Positions 7,434-15,074 of a stretch of 17,555 nt of DNA are shown here, piece by piece; within the stretch, counting starts at the first letter, position 1; every line of letters starts with the position of its first letter. Source of the DNA: CAZAGT01 sp964484515 (GTDB lineage Bacteria; Desulfobacterota; DSM-4660; Desulfatiglandales; HGW-15); contig CAZAGT010000071.1 in the NCBI GenBank assembly GCA_964484515.1, positions 1-17,555 on the forward strand, written 5' to 3'. The notes below the pieces were generated by a model. The model was not told where the DNA came from and made no database searches. It saw only the letters and a list, made by a program, of their open reading frames with translations. A program made the position numbers and the translations under genes.

Positions 7434-8642
7434 ATGAGGCAAAAAGGGATGAGCAGAAGGGAGTTTGTCATTCAGAGTACCGTCGGTCTAGTGGCTGCTG
7501 GAATAGGTATGCACCCTGCCCGAATGTGCGGTGCCGAAACGAGCACGTCGGCGAAGATCGTCTATCGCACCCTCGGCCGTACAAGGCTCCGTATCCCGGT
7601 GGTAAGCTTTGGAGTGATGAATTCCGACAGTCCCGATCTCATTCGTAGGGCCCTCGATATGGGTATCAATCATCTCGACACCGCCCATGTCTATTTGAGG
7701 GGCAACAGTGAGAAGGTGATCGGGAAGATCCTCGAGGAGCGTGGATGCAGGGATAAGGTATACGTAGCCACCAAGATGCTTTTCAACCGAGATAAGCAGA
7801 AAAACGTCTTCGTACCCCAGGGTAGAGGAAAATATGCAGGTGCTACCAAAGATAACTTTTACAAGCAACTCGCCATGAGTCTCAAACGCCTGCGTACCGA
7901 CTATGTCGATATTCTGTACCTACACAGTTGTCACGGAGCCGGGATGGCTACCTATGAGCCGATGCTCGAGGTATTCATCAAGGCCAAAGAATCCGGCCAG
8001 GCCCGATTCATCGGCGTCTCGACACACGCCCAGGAAGCCGAAACGATTCAGGCCGCCGTGGATACAGGCGTATGGGACGTCATCCTGACGTCTTACAACT
8101 TTCTGCAAGAACACAGGGATGAGGTCAAAGAGGCTATTCGAAACGCAACGGACAAGGGGCTTGGGGTTATCGCTATGAAAACGCAGGGCGGTGTGCGCTT
8201 GAATCGCGAGAAGAAGGTGGAGGTCAACCACGCCGCGGCGCTTAAATGGGTCCTGCAGGATGACAATGTGTGTACGACGATTCCAGGGATCACGACCTTC
8301 GATCAACTCCATTTGGACGTTGGCGTCATGGGTAGCCTTAACCTTTCCGAGGAGGAGAAAAGGGACCTAGAGATATCATCTCTGATGAGAGGCCATCTCT
8401 ATTGCCAGCAATGTCGCGATTGTCTCCCGTCCTGTTCTCATCACGTTGAAATCCCCACGCTCATGAGGGCCTTTATGTATGCTGTGGGTTACGGTAATCT
8501 TGTTCAGACCCAACTAACCCTGGCCGGTGTCCCCCCCGAGAACGGATTGAGCGCATGCCGTGCTTGTCCAAGCTGCACGGCTTCATGTCGGAACGGGATC
8601 GATATTCGCGACCGTTTAGAGATCCTAAGCGCGATGGTGTGA
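7434..8642 (+). CDS. Tat-exported aldo/keto reductase with C-terminal [4Fe-4S] motifs
   Basis: Predicted oxidoreductase of 402 aa. The N-terminus carries a twin-arginine motif, SRREFV (7-12), and a hydrophobic stretch, implying folded export. The aldo/keto reductase barrel spans about 43-310 with the catalytic tetrad visible: D82, Y87, K114, H164. The C-terminal part holds two CxxCxxCxxxC motifs, C324/C327/C330/C334 and C375/C378/C381/C385, each able to bind a [4Fe-4S] cluster. An exported barrel wired to Fe-S centres suggests electron exchange with other carriers instead of, or besides, soluble NAD(P)H; that is inference. ATG 7434 has GGAGG at 7424-7428. An ATG at 7449 would also keep the Tat motif. 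The substrate is unknown. Confidence 0.9.
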   Translation: MRQKGMSRREFVIQSTVGLVAAGIGMHPARMCGAETSTSAKIVYRTLGRTRLRIPVVSFGVMNSDSPDLIRRALDMGINHLDTAHVYLRGNSEKVIGKILEERGCRDKVYVATKMLFNRDKQKNVFVPQGRGKYAGATKDNFYKQLAMSLKRLRTDYVDILYLHSCHGAGMATYEPMLEVFIKAKESGQARFIGVSTHAQEAETIQAAVDTGVWDVILTSYNFLQEHRDEVKEAIRNATDKGLGVIAMKTQGGVRLNREKKVEVNHAAALKWVLQDDNVCTTIPGITTFDQLHLDVGVMGSLNLSEEEKRDLEISSLMRGHLYCQQCRDCLPSCSHHVEIPTLMRAFMYAVGYGNLVQTQLTLAGVPPENGLSACRACPSCTASCRNGIDIRDRLEILSAMV

Positions 8643-8679
8643 ATCAGAGTTTCTCGTCTGGTAAGTCAGGGCACGATCA

Positions 8680-8699
8680 GAGAATCCTGGTGGATTCTC
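8680..8699. repeat. Perfect 8-bp stem hairpin downstream of the reductase
   Basis: GAGAATCC, loop TGGT, GGATTCTC, 38 bases after the reductase stop. No T-run follows on either strand, so it is at best a non-canonical terminator or an RNA 3'-end stabiliser. Confidence 0.45.
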
Positions 8700-8921
8700 A
8701 GAGGGTTGCTGAAAAGAACGAACCCTTCTCTGCCCCCCTTAGGTGGGTAGACTTCCGGCAGATCGAATCCTCCAAAGGAGGGAACATCTTAAGTAGAACA
8801 TGAGTACCACCCCAGGTACCTGTTTATCCAAAACCGAACATTACGATCAATACGACAATTCAGCCGTCGTATCCATAGGCGAATATGGCGAAGTCGGCCA
8901 CTCCGCTACTCCGTCACGAGA

Positions 8922-8968
8922 CTGTCGAAAAACCGGCTTCTGACAGGCTGATGGGTGTTTTCCGACAG
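8922..8968. repeat. Imperfect inverted repeat
   Basis: CTGTCGAAAAACC (8922-8934) faces GGTGTTTTCCGACAG (8954-8968) across a 19-base loop that contains a further CTGACAG element. It resembles dispersed REP or MITE-like elements. It lies just before the SD of the next gene. Confidence 0.45.
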
Positions 8969-9008
8969 CCTTTCCACGAGTCATTCGCACGACAAGGAGC
9001 ACTTTGCG

Positions 9009-9983
9009 GTGAAAAGATTGAATCTTCACGTCATGAGGACCATACTAATCCTGTCCCTGGGAAGTGCGATGGTTCTGCCGGGGCCCTCCCAGCGACCTAG
9101 CGAGAGCTTTGCCGATACCGAAGCGGCTGGGAGCCGGGAGTCACTGAGGCGTCTCCTTCCTGATAAAGCGGGAGCGGATGGTTGGAGAATGGCTAGGGAA
9201 CCGGACTTTTTCGATTCAGCAAACTTGTGGGAATACCTCGACGGCCAGGCTGAAATGTACCTCGATTATGGATTTCTACAGGTGGTAACGACGGACTACA
9301 CTACCCCTGATGGCACAGGGTCCTTGGCGGTGGAGATCTATCTGATGGAGAGCCCGACCCACGCCTTCGGGCTCTATGCCGCCGAGCGATCCTCCGGCGA
9401 AAGGTTCATTGAGGTAGGAGTTCAAGGATATATCGACGAGAACATACTCAACTTCTGGAAAGGGCCATACTACGTCAAGCTCACGTCATTCGGGATGGTC
9501 CCCGGTCTTCAGGAGATCTTCATGAAGCTCGCGAGCGTGATTGCCGGGAATGTGAAAGGCCGTTATAGCGAGCCGGAACTCTTTGCCTGTTTTCCAGAAG
9601 AAAATAGAGTGAAGATGAGCGAACGCTTCATCCCCAAGAACTTCATGGGCCACCCTTTTCTGAAGAACGGCTACCGGGTGACATACCGGGGCGCAGAGGG
9701 CGACTACGAGGCCTTTCTTGTCCATACCGATTCCGCGGACGAGGCAGAGGAGGTGTTTCGGAAGTACCAGGCATTTCTTGAGTCCGAGGATCAAGAGCCG
9801 GTTTTGACACCGGCGAGCGACTACACGCTCGTTCTGGTCCAAAAGGCGGGCAAGGCCGTCTTTCTACATAAAGACTTCTTGGGAGGCGTCTTTGGTATCG
9901 GAGATTCGGATGCGTCGAAGAAGATCGTTGAGGAGATGATCAGCCGACTGAGGCATCGAGCAGGGCGCCCTGAAAAGACTTGA
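9009..9983 (+). CDS. Exported protein resembling DUF6599
   Basis: A 324-aa protein of unknown function. A basic N-terminus and hydrophobic run (TILILSLGSAMVL) form a signal peptide, probably cleaved near SFA-D. The mature part begins with a LLPD...W...F.S.NLWEYLDG.AE.YL.YGF pattern that I associate with the DUF6599 family, and it fills the rest of the protein without helices that span the membrane. The start is GTG 9009, with AAGGAG at 8994-8999; the frame's upstream GTG 8955 lies inside an inverted repeat. From memory, such proteins occur near Tat-type Fe-S aldo/keto reductases, which matches the gene upstream, so a shared periplasmic pathway is possible. The family call is moderate. Confidence 0.75.
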   Translation: MKRLNLHVMRTILILSLGSAMVLPGPSQRPSESFADTEAAGSRESLRRLLPDKAGADGWRMAREPDFFDSANLWEYLDGQAEMYLDYGFLQVVTTDYTTPDGTGSLAVEIYLMESPTHAFGLYAAERSSGERFIEVGVQGYIDENILNFWKGPYYVKLTSFGMVPGLQEIFMKLASVIAGNVKGRYSEPELFACFPEENRVKMSERFIPKNFMGHPFLKNGYRVTYRGAEGDYEAFLVHTDSADEAEEVFRKYQAFLESEDQEPVLTPASDYTLVLVQKAGKAVFLHKDFLGGVFGIGDSDASKKIVEEMISRLRHRAGRPEKT

Positions 9984-10009
9984 CTTATCTACCTGATAAA
10001 AAATATAAT
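9980..10009 (+). promoter_or_regulatory. Near-consensus sigma70 promoter
   Basis: TTGACT (9980-9985), an 18-base AT-rich spacer, then a perfect TATAAT (10004-10009). This is the best promoter match I found in the window. The -35 overlaps the stop codon of the DUF6599-like gene, and transcription would begin near 10016, about 540 bases before the RRM gene. Confidence 0.6.
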
Positions 10010-10015
10010 TTTTGT

Positions 10016-10557
10016 GTTGTACCTAATGATTCGTTGCTCTTTTCCAAAGATGATGGGTACCTGTTGTGAGCCTAAATAGGCTGTTATTCCAATAAGATGG
10101 CACTCTGAATCGGGCAGATGAGACGATGATGCCCTAGCTATCCGGCCTGTTTCTCTTTGGCTTCCAGCGGCGCATGTAGAGGCCTTCCCGTCTAAACAGA
10201 CTGGAAAACCTCCAGTCACTGTGTGTTTGCACCGGCCTACCAAGGTACTTTCCCTCAAGGGTCAGCACGTGCCTTCCCATCTTTGAAATACCTGAATGCT
10301 TTAAGGTCCTGAGGGACCACCAACATTTTCGGATTCGACCAAGCCCAAGGTGCCTCGATCTGACAAACGGCCACCACTTTGTGTCGATCGACCGGAGCGG
10401 GAAATCCTCTCGCGTGCCTGGCTACGTCCAAACGGAGGTGAAGGAAGATCCGAAATGGCGATTAGGCGCTGATAGGAGCGTTTGAACGGCCAGAAGGCTG
10501 AGCAGGTGGAACGATAACGTCAAGCCGTTTAGGGAAAATGGAGGGAAGGAGCACGGA
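10016..10557 (+). other. Long structured leader or non-coding RNA region before the RRM gene
   Basis: No credible gene in 9984-10557. After the promoter at 9980-10009 there is a series of short stems: AGCCT-AAAT-AGGCT (10070-10083), GGGCA...TGCCC (10112-10134), GACTGGA-AAACC-TCCAGTC (10199-10217) and GGTCC-TGAG-GGACC (10305-10318). The last is followed only by a short TTTT after some spacing. The region could be a 5' leader with regulatory structure, or a separate small RNA ending near 10320. I recognise no riboswitch, 6S, tmRNA, RNase P or SRP signature. Confidence 0.4.
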
Positions 10558-10866
10558 ATGAATATTTATGTCGGAAACTTGTCCTACAATGTCAGCGAAG
10601 AGGACCTGAAGCAAGCTTTTGAAGCGTTTGGTCAGGTGGAATCCACAAAGGTGATCAAAGACCACTTTAGCGGCAAATCGAGGGGATTTGGATTTGTTGA
10701 GATGCCCTCCAGGGAAGAGGGGCAATCCGCCATTGAACAACTTGACGGGACCGACCTGAAGGGGCGGACAATTAAAGTAAACGAAGCACGGTCTCGTTCA
10801 GAAAGGGGCGGTGGGCGTCAGGGCGGGCGAGGTTTCCGCGGCGGGGGCGACAGGCGCTTCTATTAA
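10558..10866 (+). CDS. RRM-domain RNA-binding protein with RGG-rich tail
   Basis: A 102-aa single-RRM protein that binds single-stranded RNA. RNP2 is IYVGNL (3-8) and RNP1 is KSRGFGFVEM (40-49), with the aromatic residues used for base stacking present. The RRM ends at about residue 78. The tail is Arg/Gly-rich (GGGRQGGRGFRGGGDRRFY), like cyanobacterial Rbp and plant glycine-rich proteins, and may add non-specific RNA binding. ATG 10558 follows a GGAGGGAAGGAG SD. Bacterial RRM proteins of this kind are often cold- or stress-regulated; the long structured leader fits post-transcriptional control, possibly by its own product, but this is inference. Confidence 0.95.
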   Translation: MNIYVGNLSYNVSEEDLKQAFEAFGQVESTKVIKDHFSGKSRGFGFVEMPSREEGQSAIEQLDGTDLKGRTIKVNEARSRSERGGGRQGGRGFRGGGDRRFY

Positions 10867-10971
10867 GCCGAGTACCTTTGATTCTGAGCTTATCCCGGGT
10901 TCGGTGGGGATGGACTCTGGGCACAGCTCAACGGGGACGCGCCTATTCCGACTCTTTAATTCTGGGTCCTA

Positions 10972-10997
10972 CGAATTGAGAAGCTTCGCTCAATTTG
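10972..10997. repeat. Hairpin between the RRM and DUF151 genes
   Basis: AATTGAG (10974-10980) and CTCAATT (10989-10995) are perfect arms around an 8-base loop, extendable by a G-U and a C-G pair. Only a TTT follows, so termination would be weak. It could equally be an operator or a leader element of the DUF151 gene. Confidence 0.45.
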
Positions 10998-11033
10998 GAT
11001 GTAACGCTAAGCAATGTGGTGGAAGAAATGGGC

Positions 11034-11525
11034 ATGCTACGACCTGTGTCTATCTCAGTGTTAGCCGTTGACACCAAATCGAAAAGCCCCGTAGTCGTCC
11101 TAAAGGAGATCGCCGGTGAAAGGACGCTACCGGTCTGGATTGGTTTCATGGAGGCCAACGCGATTGGTAGTGAACTTGAAGGAATCAAGTTCTCCAGACC
11201 CATGACCCACGACCTGGTCAAAGATCTCTTGGTCTCCGTCGATGCGAAGGTCAAGAAGATTGTGGTCCACGATTTGAAGAAGAACACCTATTACGCTTTC
11301 ATTCACCTGGATTATGCGGGCAGGGAGATCATCGTGGATGCCAGGCCGAGCGACGCTCTCGCCCTCTCTTTGAGGTTCAAGGCCCCCATTTTCGTTGAGG
11401 AGGATGTGTTTAAGAAGGCCGAGCATGTGAGTTTCGACTCAGAGGAGGGAGACAAATCGGAAGAAAAGAAGAAATGGCACAAAATCCTGGAAAAGATGGA
11501 TCCGGATGACTTTGGAAACGCATGA
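11034..11525 (+). CDS. Bifunctional nuclease family protein (DUF151)
   Basis: A 163-aa protein of the DUF151/BFN family, known for nuclease activity in a plant member and for an uncharacterised role in most bacteria. Family-like blocks are visible: LPVWIGFMEANAI near 33-45, RPMTHDLVKDLL near 54-65, and DARPSDALALSLRF with APIFVEEDV after it near 103-126. The acidic/basic C-terminal tail is variable. The frame is open to TTG 10995. I prefer ATG 11034, where GGAAG lies at a normal distance and the protein begins as the family does; ATG 11028 is possible. Upstream residues 10995-11033 overlap a hairpin and look non-coding. Confidence 0.88.
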   Translation: MLRPVSISVLAVDTKSKSPVVVLKEIAGERTLPVWIGFMEANAIGSELEGIKFSRPMTHDLVKDLLVSVDAKVKKIVVHDLKKNTYYAFIHLDYAGREIIVDARPSDALALSLRFKAPIFVEEDVFKKAEHVSFDSEEGDKSEEKKKWHKILEKMDPDDFGNA

Positions 11526-11597
11526 GCCAGTGGGGGAAAGCGGATTCGCCGGAGTATCCGGGTAATATCCTGTTCAGCTAGGAACGGAGGATTGAAA

Positions 11598-12584
11598 ATG
11601 ATCGGAAAGAGACTGGCCTATTTCTTGTGGGCCTCTGTTGTCGCGGCAGCGCTGGCTATAACGAGCCCTCTATCCTTGGCCGAGGAGAAGTCGAGCACTG
11701 GGGGCAAAGTGGCCATCGTCAACGGGTCAATCATCACCCGGGCAGAATTCGACAGAGAGATGGACCGGGTTCAACAGGGCATAGCCCGCCAAGGACGAGC
11801 CATCGACAATTCCATGTTACCGGAAATCCGAAAGAAGGTCTTGGAAGGCCTTATCGATCGGGAAATCCTATTTCAACAGAGCCGAAAGGAAGGGATTGCC
11901 GTCGAGGAAGCGGCCGTCAACGATCGGCTGAGCACTCTACAAGGCCAATTCCCGAGCGAAGCGCAATTTGAAGCCGCTCTAAAGAGTATGGGACTTACCC
12001 TCGCCGATCTCAAGCAACAACTCAGGAAGGGGATGGCCATCAAGTATTTGGTCGAAAGGCGATTTGAAAAGGGGACTTCCGTTTCGAACGAGGAAGCTAA
12101 GGCCTACTACGACGGCAACCCAAAGGACTTCTTGCGACCCGAGCAAATCCGAGCCAGGCACATTCTGATTAAGGTCGATCCCCAGGCGAGCAACTCCGAG
12201 AAGGCGGCCGCAAGAAAGAAGATCGAAGAGATCCAGGCGAAGCTCAAGAAGGGTGAAGACTTCGGGGCGCTCGCCAAGGAATTCTCTGAAGGGCCCAGCA
12301 GTTCGAAGGGCGGCGATCTTGGTTGGTTTGAGCGCGGGCGCATGGTAAAACCCTTTGAGGAGGCGGCGTTTGCCCTCAAGCCGGGTGAGGTTAGCAACAT
12401 CGTAGAGACCCAGTTCGGATACCACCTCATCGAGGTCACTGATAAAAGGCCGGCGACCAAGATGGCTTATGCAGATGTCAAAGAAAGGTTGCAGCAATAC
12501 CTGAAGGATATCAAGGTTGAAAAAGAAGTCCGGACATATGTGGCTGAACTGAAGGAAAAGGCGCAGGTGGAACGGTTTCTATAG
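11598..12584 (+). CDS. Exported PpiC/SurA-type peptidyl-prolyl isomerase
   Basis: Periplasmic folding chaperone with parvulin-type prolyl isomerase activity, 328 aa. The signal peptide is about residues 1-28 (hydrophobic stretch YFLWASVVAAALAI, cleavage near SLA-EE). A SurA-N-like helical region covers about 35-160. A single rotamase domain covers about 178-285, with RARHILIKV, the GGDLGWFERGRMVKPFEEAAF block and FGYHLIEV carrying the active-site histidines. A coiled C-terminus returns to the N-terminal fold, as in SurA/PrsA. ATG 11598 is chosen because GGAGG (11586-11590) is 7 bases away; the in-frame TTG 11592 is too close. It faces the minus-strand gene at 12654 convergently; I see no clear terminator between them. 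Confidence 0.93.
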   Translation: MIGKRLAYFLWASVVAAALAITSPLSLAEEKSSTGGKVAIVNGSIITRAEFDREMDRVQQGIARQGRAIDNSMLPEIRKKVLEGLIDREILFQQSRKEGIAVEEAAVNDRLSTLQGQFPSEAQFEAALKSMGLTLADLKQQLRKGMAIKYLVERRFEKGTSVSNEEAKAYYDGNPKDFLRPEQIRARHILIKVDPQASNSEKAAARKKIEEIQAKLKKGEDFGALAKEFSEGPSSSKGGDLGWFERGRMVKPFEEAAFALKPGEVSNIVETQFGYHLIEVTDKRPATKMAYADVKERLQQYLKDIKVEKEVRTYVAELKEKAQVERFL

Positions 12585-12653
12585 GGTCTTGAGCGGCCCT
12601 TACGGTCCCCATCTGGAACGACCACCCCGAGGCAAAAGGCTGGGGACGGGAGG

Positions 12654-13061
12654 TTACCAGTTCGTGGCCCGCTTCCAGGCCAAATCCTTGAGTTTCGGTA
12701 GCAGATCCGGAAGCCCTTGCTCGACCGTCTGATAATCCCACTCAAGGGCCTCGACCGGCCCTCCCGTTTGGACCGTAATAGTCCGCCTGCTTTGAGGGCT
12801 GATCGTGCCGATTTCCCCAATGATATCTCCGGGCCCGATCGACTCGAGGACCTGACCCGCTTCTGAAACAATACTCACGGTTCCTGAAACGATTAGGCAA
12901 AAGGTCTTGCGTGCTGCTTCCTTGCCCTTCGCATAAATCACCTCACCTTCTCGAAACGCCCTTGTTTGGCAGGTCACCAGGAGAAAACCAAGCCGGGTGT
13001 CGTCGAAGCCGTTGAATGTCTCACATTCTCTTACCGCGTCACGAATTACTGCAAAATCCAA
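12654..13061 (-). CDS. Stand-alone cyclic-nucleotide-binding domain protein
   Basis: A 135-aa protein consisting of one cNMP-binding beta-roll with no DNA-binding or enzyme domain. The phosphate-binding cassette is GEIGTISPQSRRTITV, with E83 and R93 in the positions that hold the ribose and phosphate. Glycines typical of the roll are at VSGTVSIV (58-65) and IGPGDIIG. The start is TTG 13061 with GAGGGGG about 8 bases upstream. It probably senses cAMP or cGMP and passes the signal to a partner. A receiver-cyclase (15979-17355) and a second cNMP protein (14108-15037) lie upstream on the same strand. The 217 bases to the lipoprotein gene hold nothing clear, so it may have its own promoter. Confidence 0.88.
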   Translation of the reverse strand: MDFAVIRDAVRECETFNGFDDTRLGFLLVTCQTRAFREGEVIYAKGKEAARKTFCLIVSGTVSIVSEAGQVLESIGPGDIIGEIGTISPQSRRTITVQTGGPVEALEWDYQTVEQGLPDLLPKLKDLAWKRATNW

Positions 13062-13278
13062 AGTGCGACCCCCTCGTGACGCTCGCTAGGAGTGATTCAA
13101 GCGCGGTCAAAGGCACATCTGCAAGACTAACGCCACGTTGACGTTGCCATTTTAGCGACTAACGACCACAAGGCTTACCCGTGCCTCGCGCCGGGCCTCT
13201 GATATATTCGCCTCGGTGCGCACCTGGAGCCCGGGAAAGGAAAAGGCGTATCGGGCGAGCCTTGAACACTCCGCTAAT

Positions 13279-13617
13279 CTAGTCGCTTTTCTTAAAGGTC
13301 ATTTTCCCGGCGCCCGGCAGTTCGATTTCAAAACTGTCGTCGTCCTCGAGTTCGCCGACGATGACACCGCCCTGCTTGGTGTTCAGCCGCAGTTGATCGC
13401 CCTTCACATACCATTCAAAGGCGGCCTCATCATCCATCATCGTCCAGGTACCATGCCCGCCTTCCTTCAACTCGATGGTCGCATCAGCGTATTTGGAATC
13501 CTCCTCGGCCTGAGCCTTGTAAGTCCCCTCGTACTGTTTCTCGGATGTACACGCCGTGCCGAAGGCGAAAAGCAGGGCCAGCAGTAGGCAGCCGATAGTG
13601 CGTGATCGAGCGTCCAT
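13279..13617 (-). CDS. Small lipoprotein, lipocalin-like beta-rich
   Basis: A 112-aa predicted lipoprotein. The signal peptide has a charged start, a hydrophobic core (LLLALLFAF) and a lipobox-like GTAC with C23 as the lipidated residue; -3 is Gly rather than the usual Leu. The mature 90 residues alternate polar and hydrophobic positions (YEGTYKA, DATIELKEGGHGTW, FEWYVKGDQLRL, VIVGELED, MTFKK), resembling small lipocalin-like or DUF5640-type barrels. I cannot name a ligand. ATG 13617 has GGAGG very close upstream. It lies 9 bases after the MauE/DoxX-type gene, so it is probably the last gene of that operon. Confidence 0.82.
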   Translation of the reverse strand: MDARSRTIGCLLLALLFAFGTACTSEKQYEGTYKAQAEEDSKYADATIELKEGGHGTWTMMDDEAAFEWYVKGDQLRLNTKQGGVIVGELEDDDSFEIELPGAGKMTFKKSD

Positions 13618-13626
13618 ACCCCTCCC

Positions 13627-14133
13627 CTATACGGTTACGGAGGCCTCTTCGGCCGACCTGCCGCCGAAGAGCGATCCTCCCCTGCGAAGCAATACGATGC
13701 GATCAAAGAAGAATACTTGAATGATCAACAGCAGCCAGCCCGTATTCTTGAGCACCTTCTTCCAGCCGATCGTCTCCCCAACCGTGTCATAGCACCCGCA
13801 GCTGAAAGACTCGCCCTTGAAGATGTTGATGATGACCATGACCGTAAACATCACCAACAGTCCGCCCAGGATCATCGCCGCCGCCCGCGCCCGCAGGCCG
13901 ATGATCAAGAACAGGCCCACAATGAGTTCCATCCAGGGCATCAGGATCGACCCGAAGTCGACAAACCAGTAAGGCACGAGCCCGTAATTGGCCACGTTCT
14001 CGGCGAATTGAGGCGGATACTTGATCTTGGTCGTGCTGGCATAGATGAACATGATGCCCACAGCGAACCTGAGCACCAGCGCCAGGTACTCACTCGTCAC
14101 AATGCGCTTAATCCATATCCACAGACTTTTCAT
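13627..14133 (-). CDS. MauE/DoxX-family redox-associated membrane protein
   Basis: A 168-aa four-helix membrane protein. Helices lie at about 18-34, 60-80, 86-105 and 130-147. The first loop has ASTTKIKYPPQFAENVANYGLVP, split here as the DoxX/MauE-like ASTTKIKYPPQF and AENVANYGLVP. A SCGCYD motif (C112, C114) follows helix 3, at the place where MauE-type proteins carry CGCFG. Such proteins work with TlpA/MauD-type thioredoxins in periplasmic disulfide chemistry. Here the start codon lies inside the end of the upstream cNMP-rhodanese gene (26-base overlap), so translation is coupled, and a TlpA-like gene heads the operon. The redox role is inferred from family and context. Confidence 0.87.
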   Translation of the reverse strand: MKSLWIWIKRIVTSEYLALVLRFAVGIMFIYASTTKIKYPPQFAENVANYGLVPYWFVDFGSILMPWMELIVGLFLIIGLRARAAAMILGGLLVMFTVMVIINIFKGESFSCGCYDTVGETIGWKKVLKNTGWLLLIIQVFFFDRIVLLRRGGSLFGGRSAEEASVTV

Positions 14134-15037
14134 GGCTCACCGGATATCCTTTCTTTTTCCACTCGGACAGCCCGCCGTCCAAGATCTTCGTGTTCTTGTA
14201 GCCGCGGTTGATGAGCTTCTCGGCGAACTCCTCGTCGTACCAGCGGCTGAAGTTCCGGCCGTAGACAACGATCTCCTGCTCCATGTCCTCTTCATCCAAT
14301 TCCATCATCACCATGATGTCGAAGAGCGAAAGGGGCATGCTCGTGGCCCCCTCGATGTGTTCCTTGTCATAGGAGTGCTGAGGTCTGGCATCGATCAGCA
14401 TGACCTCCTCTTCGGCATGCTTCTTCGCGGCCGTGTCCACGTCTACCTTTGGGACGTCACCTTTGTAGAACTTGAAAAGGGGGTTCGGGAGGGTCTTGTT
14501 GGCTGCGTTGAAGACGATGCCGCAAAAAAGGCTCAGACCGATCAGGAGGACGAAATCGAAGATCGATATCGTGGGCAGCCAATAGTGACGCTGGGCCTCC
14601 CGCTCGAGCCGCAGCTCATCGCGCATCAGCCACTCCGACATCTGCTTGACAAAGGCCACCGAGAACTCAGGATAACCGGCCATGACACGATGGAAATCCT
14701 CCTTGGTAAGGACCGTGAGGTGCGTCTCTTCCATCGTTTCCACGTTGGCCGATCGGGTCTTTTCCGTCAACAGCGCCATCTCACCGAAGGTCTGCCCCCG
14801 ACCCAGCTTGGACAGATCGGTCTCCACGCCGTCACGGTCCTTGCGAAAGACCCGCACCTTCCCGGAATTGATGATGTAGAAGTTGTCACCCGGGTCTCCC
14901 TGACGGAAGATCATCGTGCCTGCCGGGAGTGTCTTGTCTTGAAGGGCCTCGGTAATCTCGGCCAATTTCTCCTTTGGCAGGTCCTTGAGCAGAGGACTTC
15001 CAGCCGCACCTTTAGGGGAGTCATTTTGATTCGCCAT
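14108..15037 (-). CDS. cNMP-binding/transmembrane/rhodanese-like fusion with lost catalytic Cys
   Basis: A 309-aa three-part protein. The cyclic-nucleotide-binding domain (about 17-123) has a complete phosphate-binding cassette: GEMALLTEKTRSANV, with E86 and R95. A linker leads to one membrane helix (about 158-178), then a rhodanese fold (about 198-301) with LIDAR, HIEGATSMPL and a C-terminal DGGLSEWKKKGYPV. The active-site loop reads VVYGRNFSR where active rhodaneses have Cys after VVY, so position 260 is Gly and sulfurtransfer is unlikely. If the N-terminus is cytoplasmic, the rhodanese lies in the periplasm. ATG 15037 has GAGAG about 6 bases upstream; TTG 15043 is an alternative. The gene sits between a TlpA-like and a MauE-like gene and overlaps the latter. 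Confidence 0.9.
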   Translation of the reverse strand: MANQNDSPKGAAGSPLLKDLPKEKLAEITEALQDKTLPAGTMIFRQGDPGDNFYIINSGKVRVFRKDRDGVETDLSKLGRGQTFGEMALLTEKTRSANVETMEETHLTVLTKEDFHRVMAGYPEFSVAFVKQMSEWLMRDELRLEREAQRHYWLPTISIFDFVLLIGLSLFCGIVFNAANKTLPNPLFKFYKGDVPKVDVDTAAKKHAEEEVMLIDARPQHSYDKEHIEGATSMPLSLFDIMVMMELDEEDMEQEIVVYGRNFSRWYDEEFAEKLINRGYKNTKILDGGLSEWKKKGYPVSHEKSVDMD

Positions 15038-15074
15038 GATCAACTCTCAGTATATGAAAATCGTTTAGAACGAC

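Larger units (their letters stand above)
8643..9008. other. Gene-free spacer with hairpins between the reductase and the DUF6599-like gene
   Basis: No convincing gene in 366 bases. It contains three inverted repeats: 8680-8699, a short CCTCC-AAA-GGAGG hairpin at 8769-8781, and a longer one at 8922-8968. Whether the flanking genes are co-transcribed through it is unclear. Confidence 0.5.

Noticed and set aside
9989..10258. 89-codon minus-strand open frame upstream of the RRM gene
   Set aside because: No SD, no recognisable domain or helix pattern, and it covers a strong plus-strand promoter.
12585..12653. Terminator between the convergent prolyl isomerase and cNMP-binding genes
   Set aside because: Only a weak CCCC/GGGG pairing with mismatches and no T-run on either strand.
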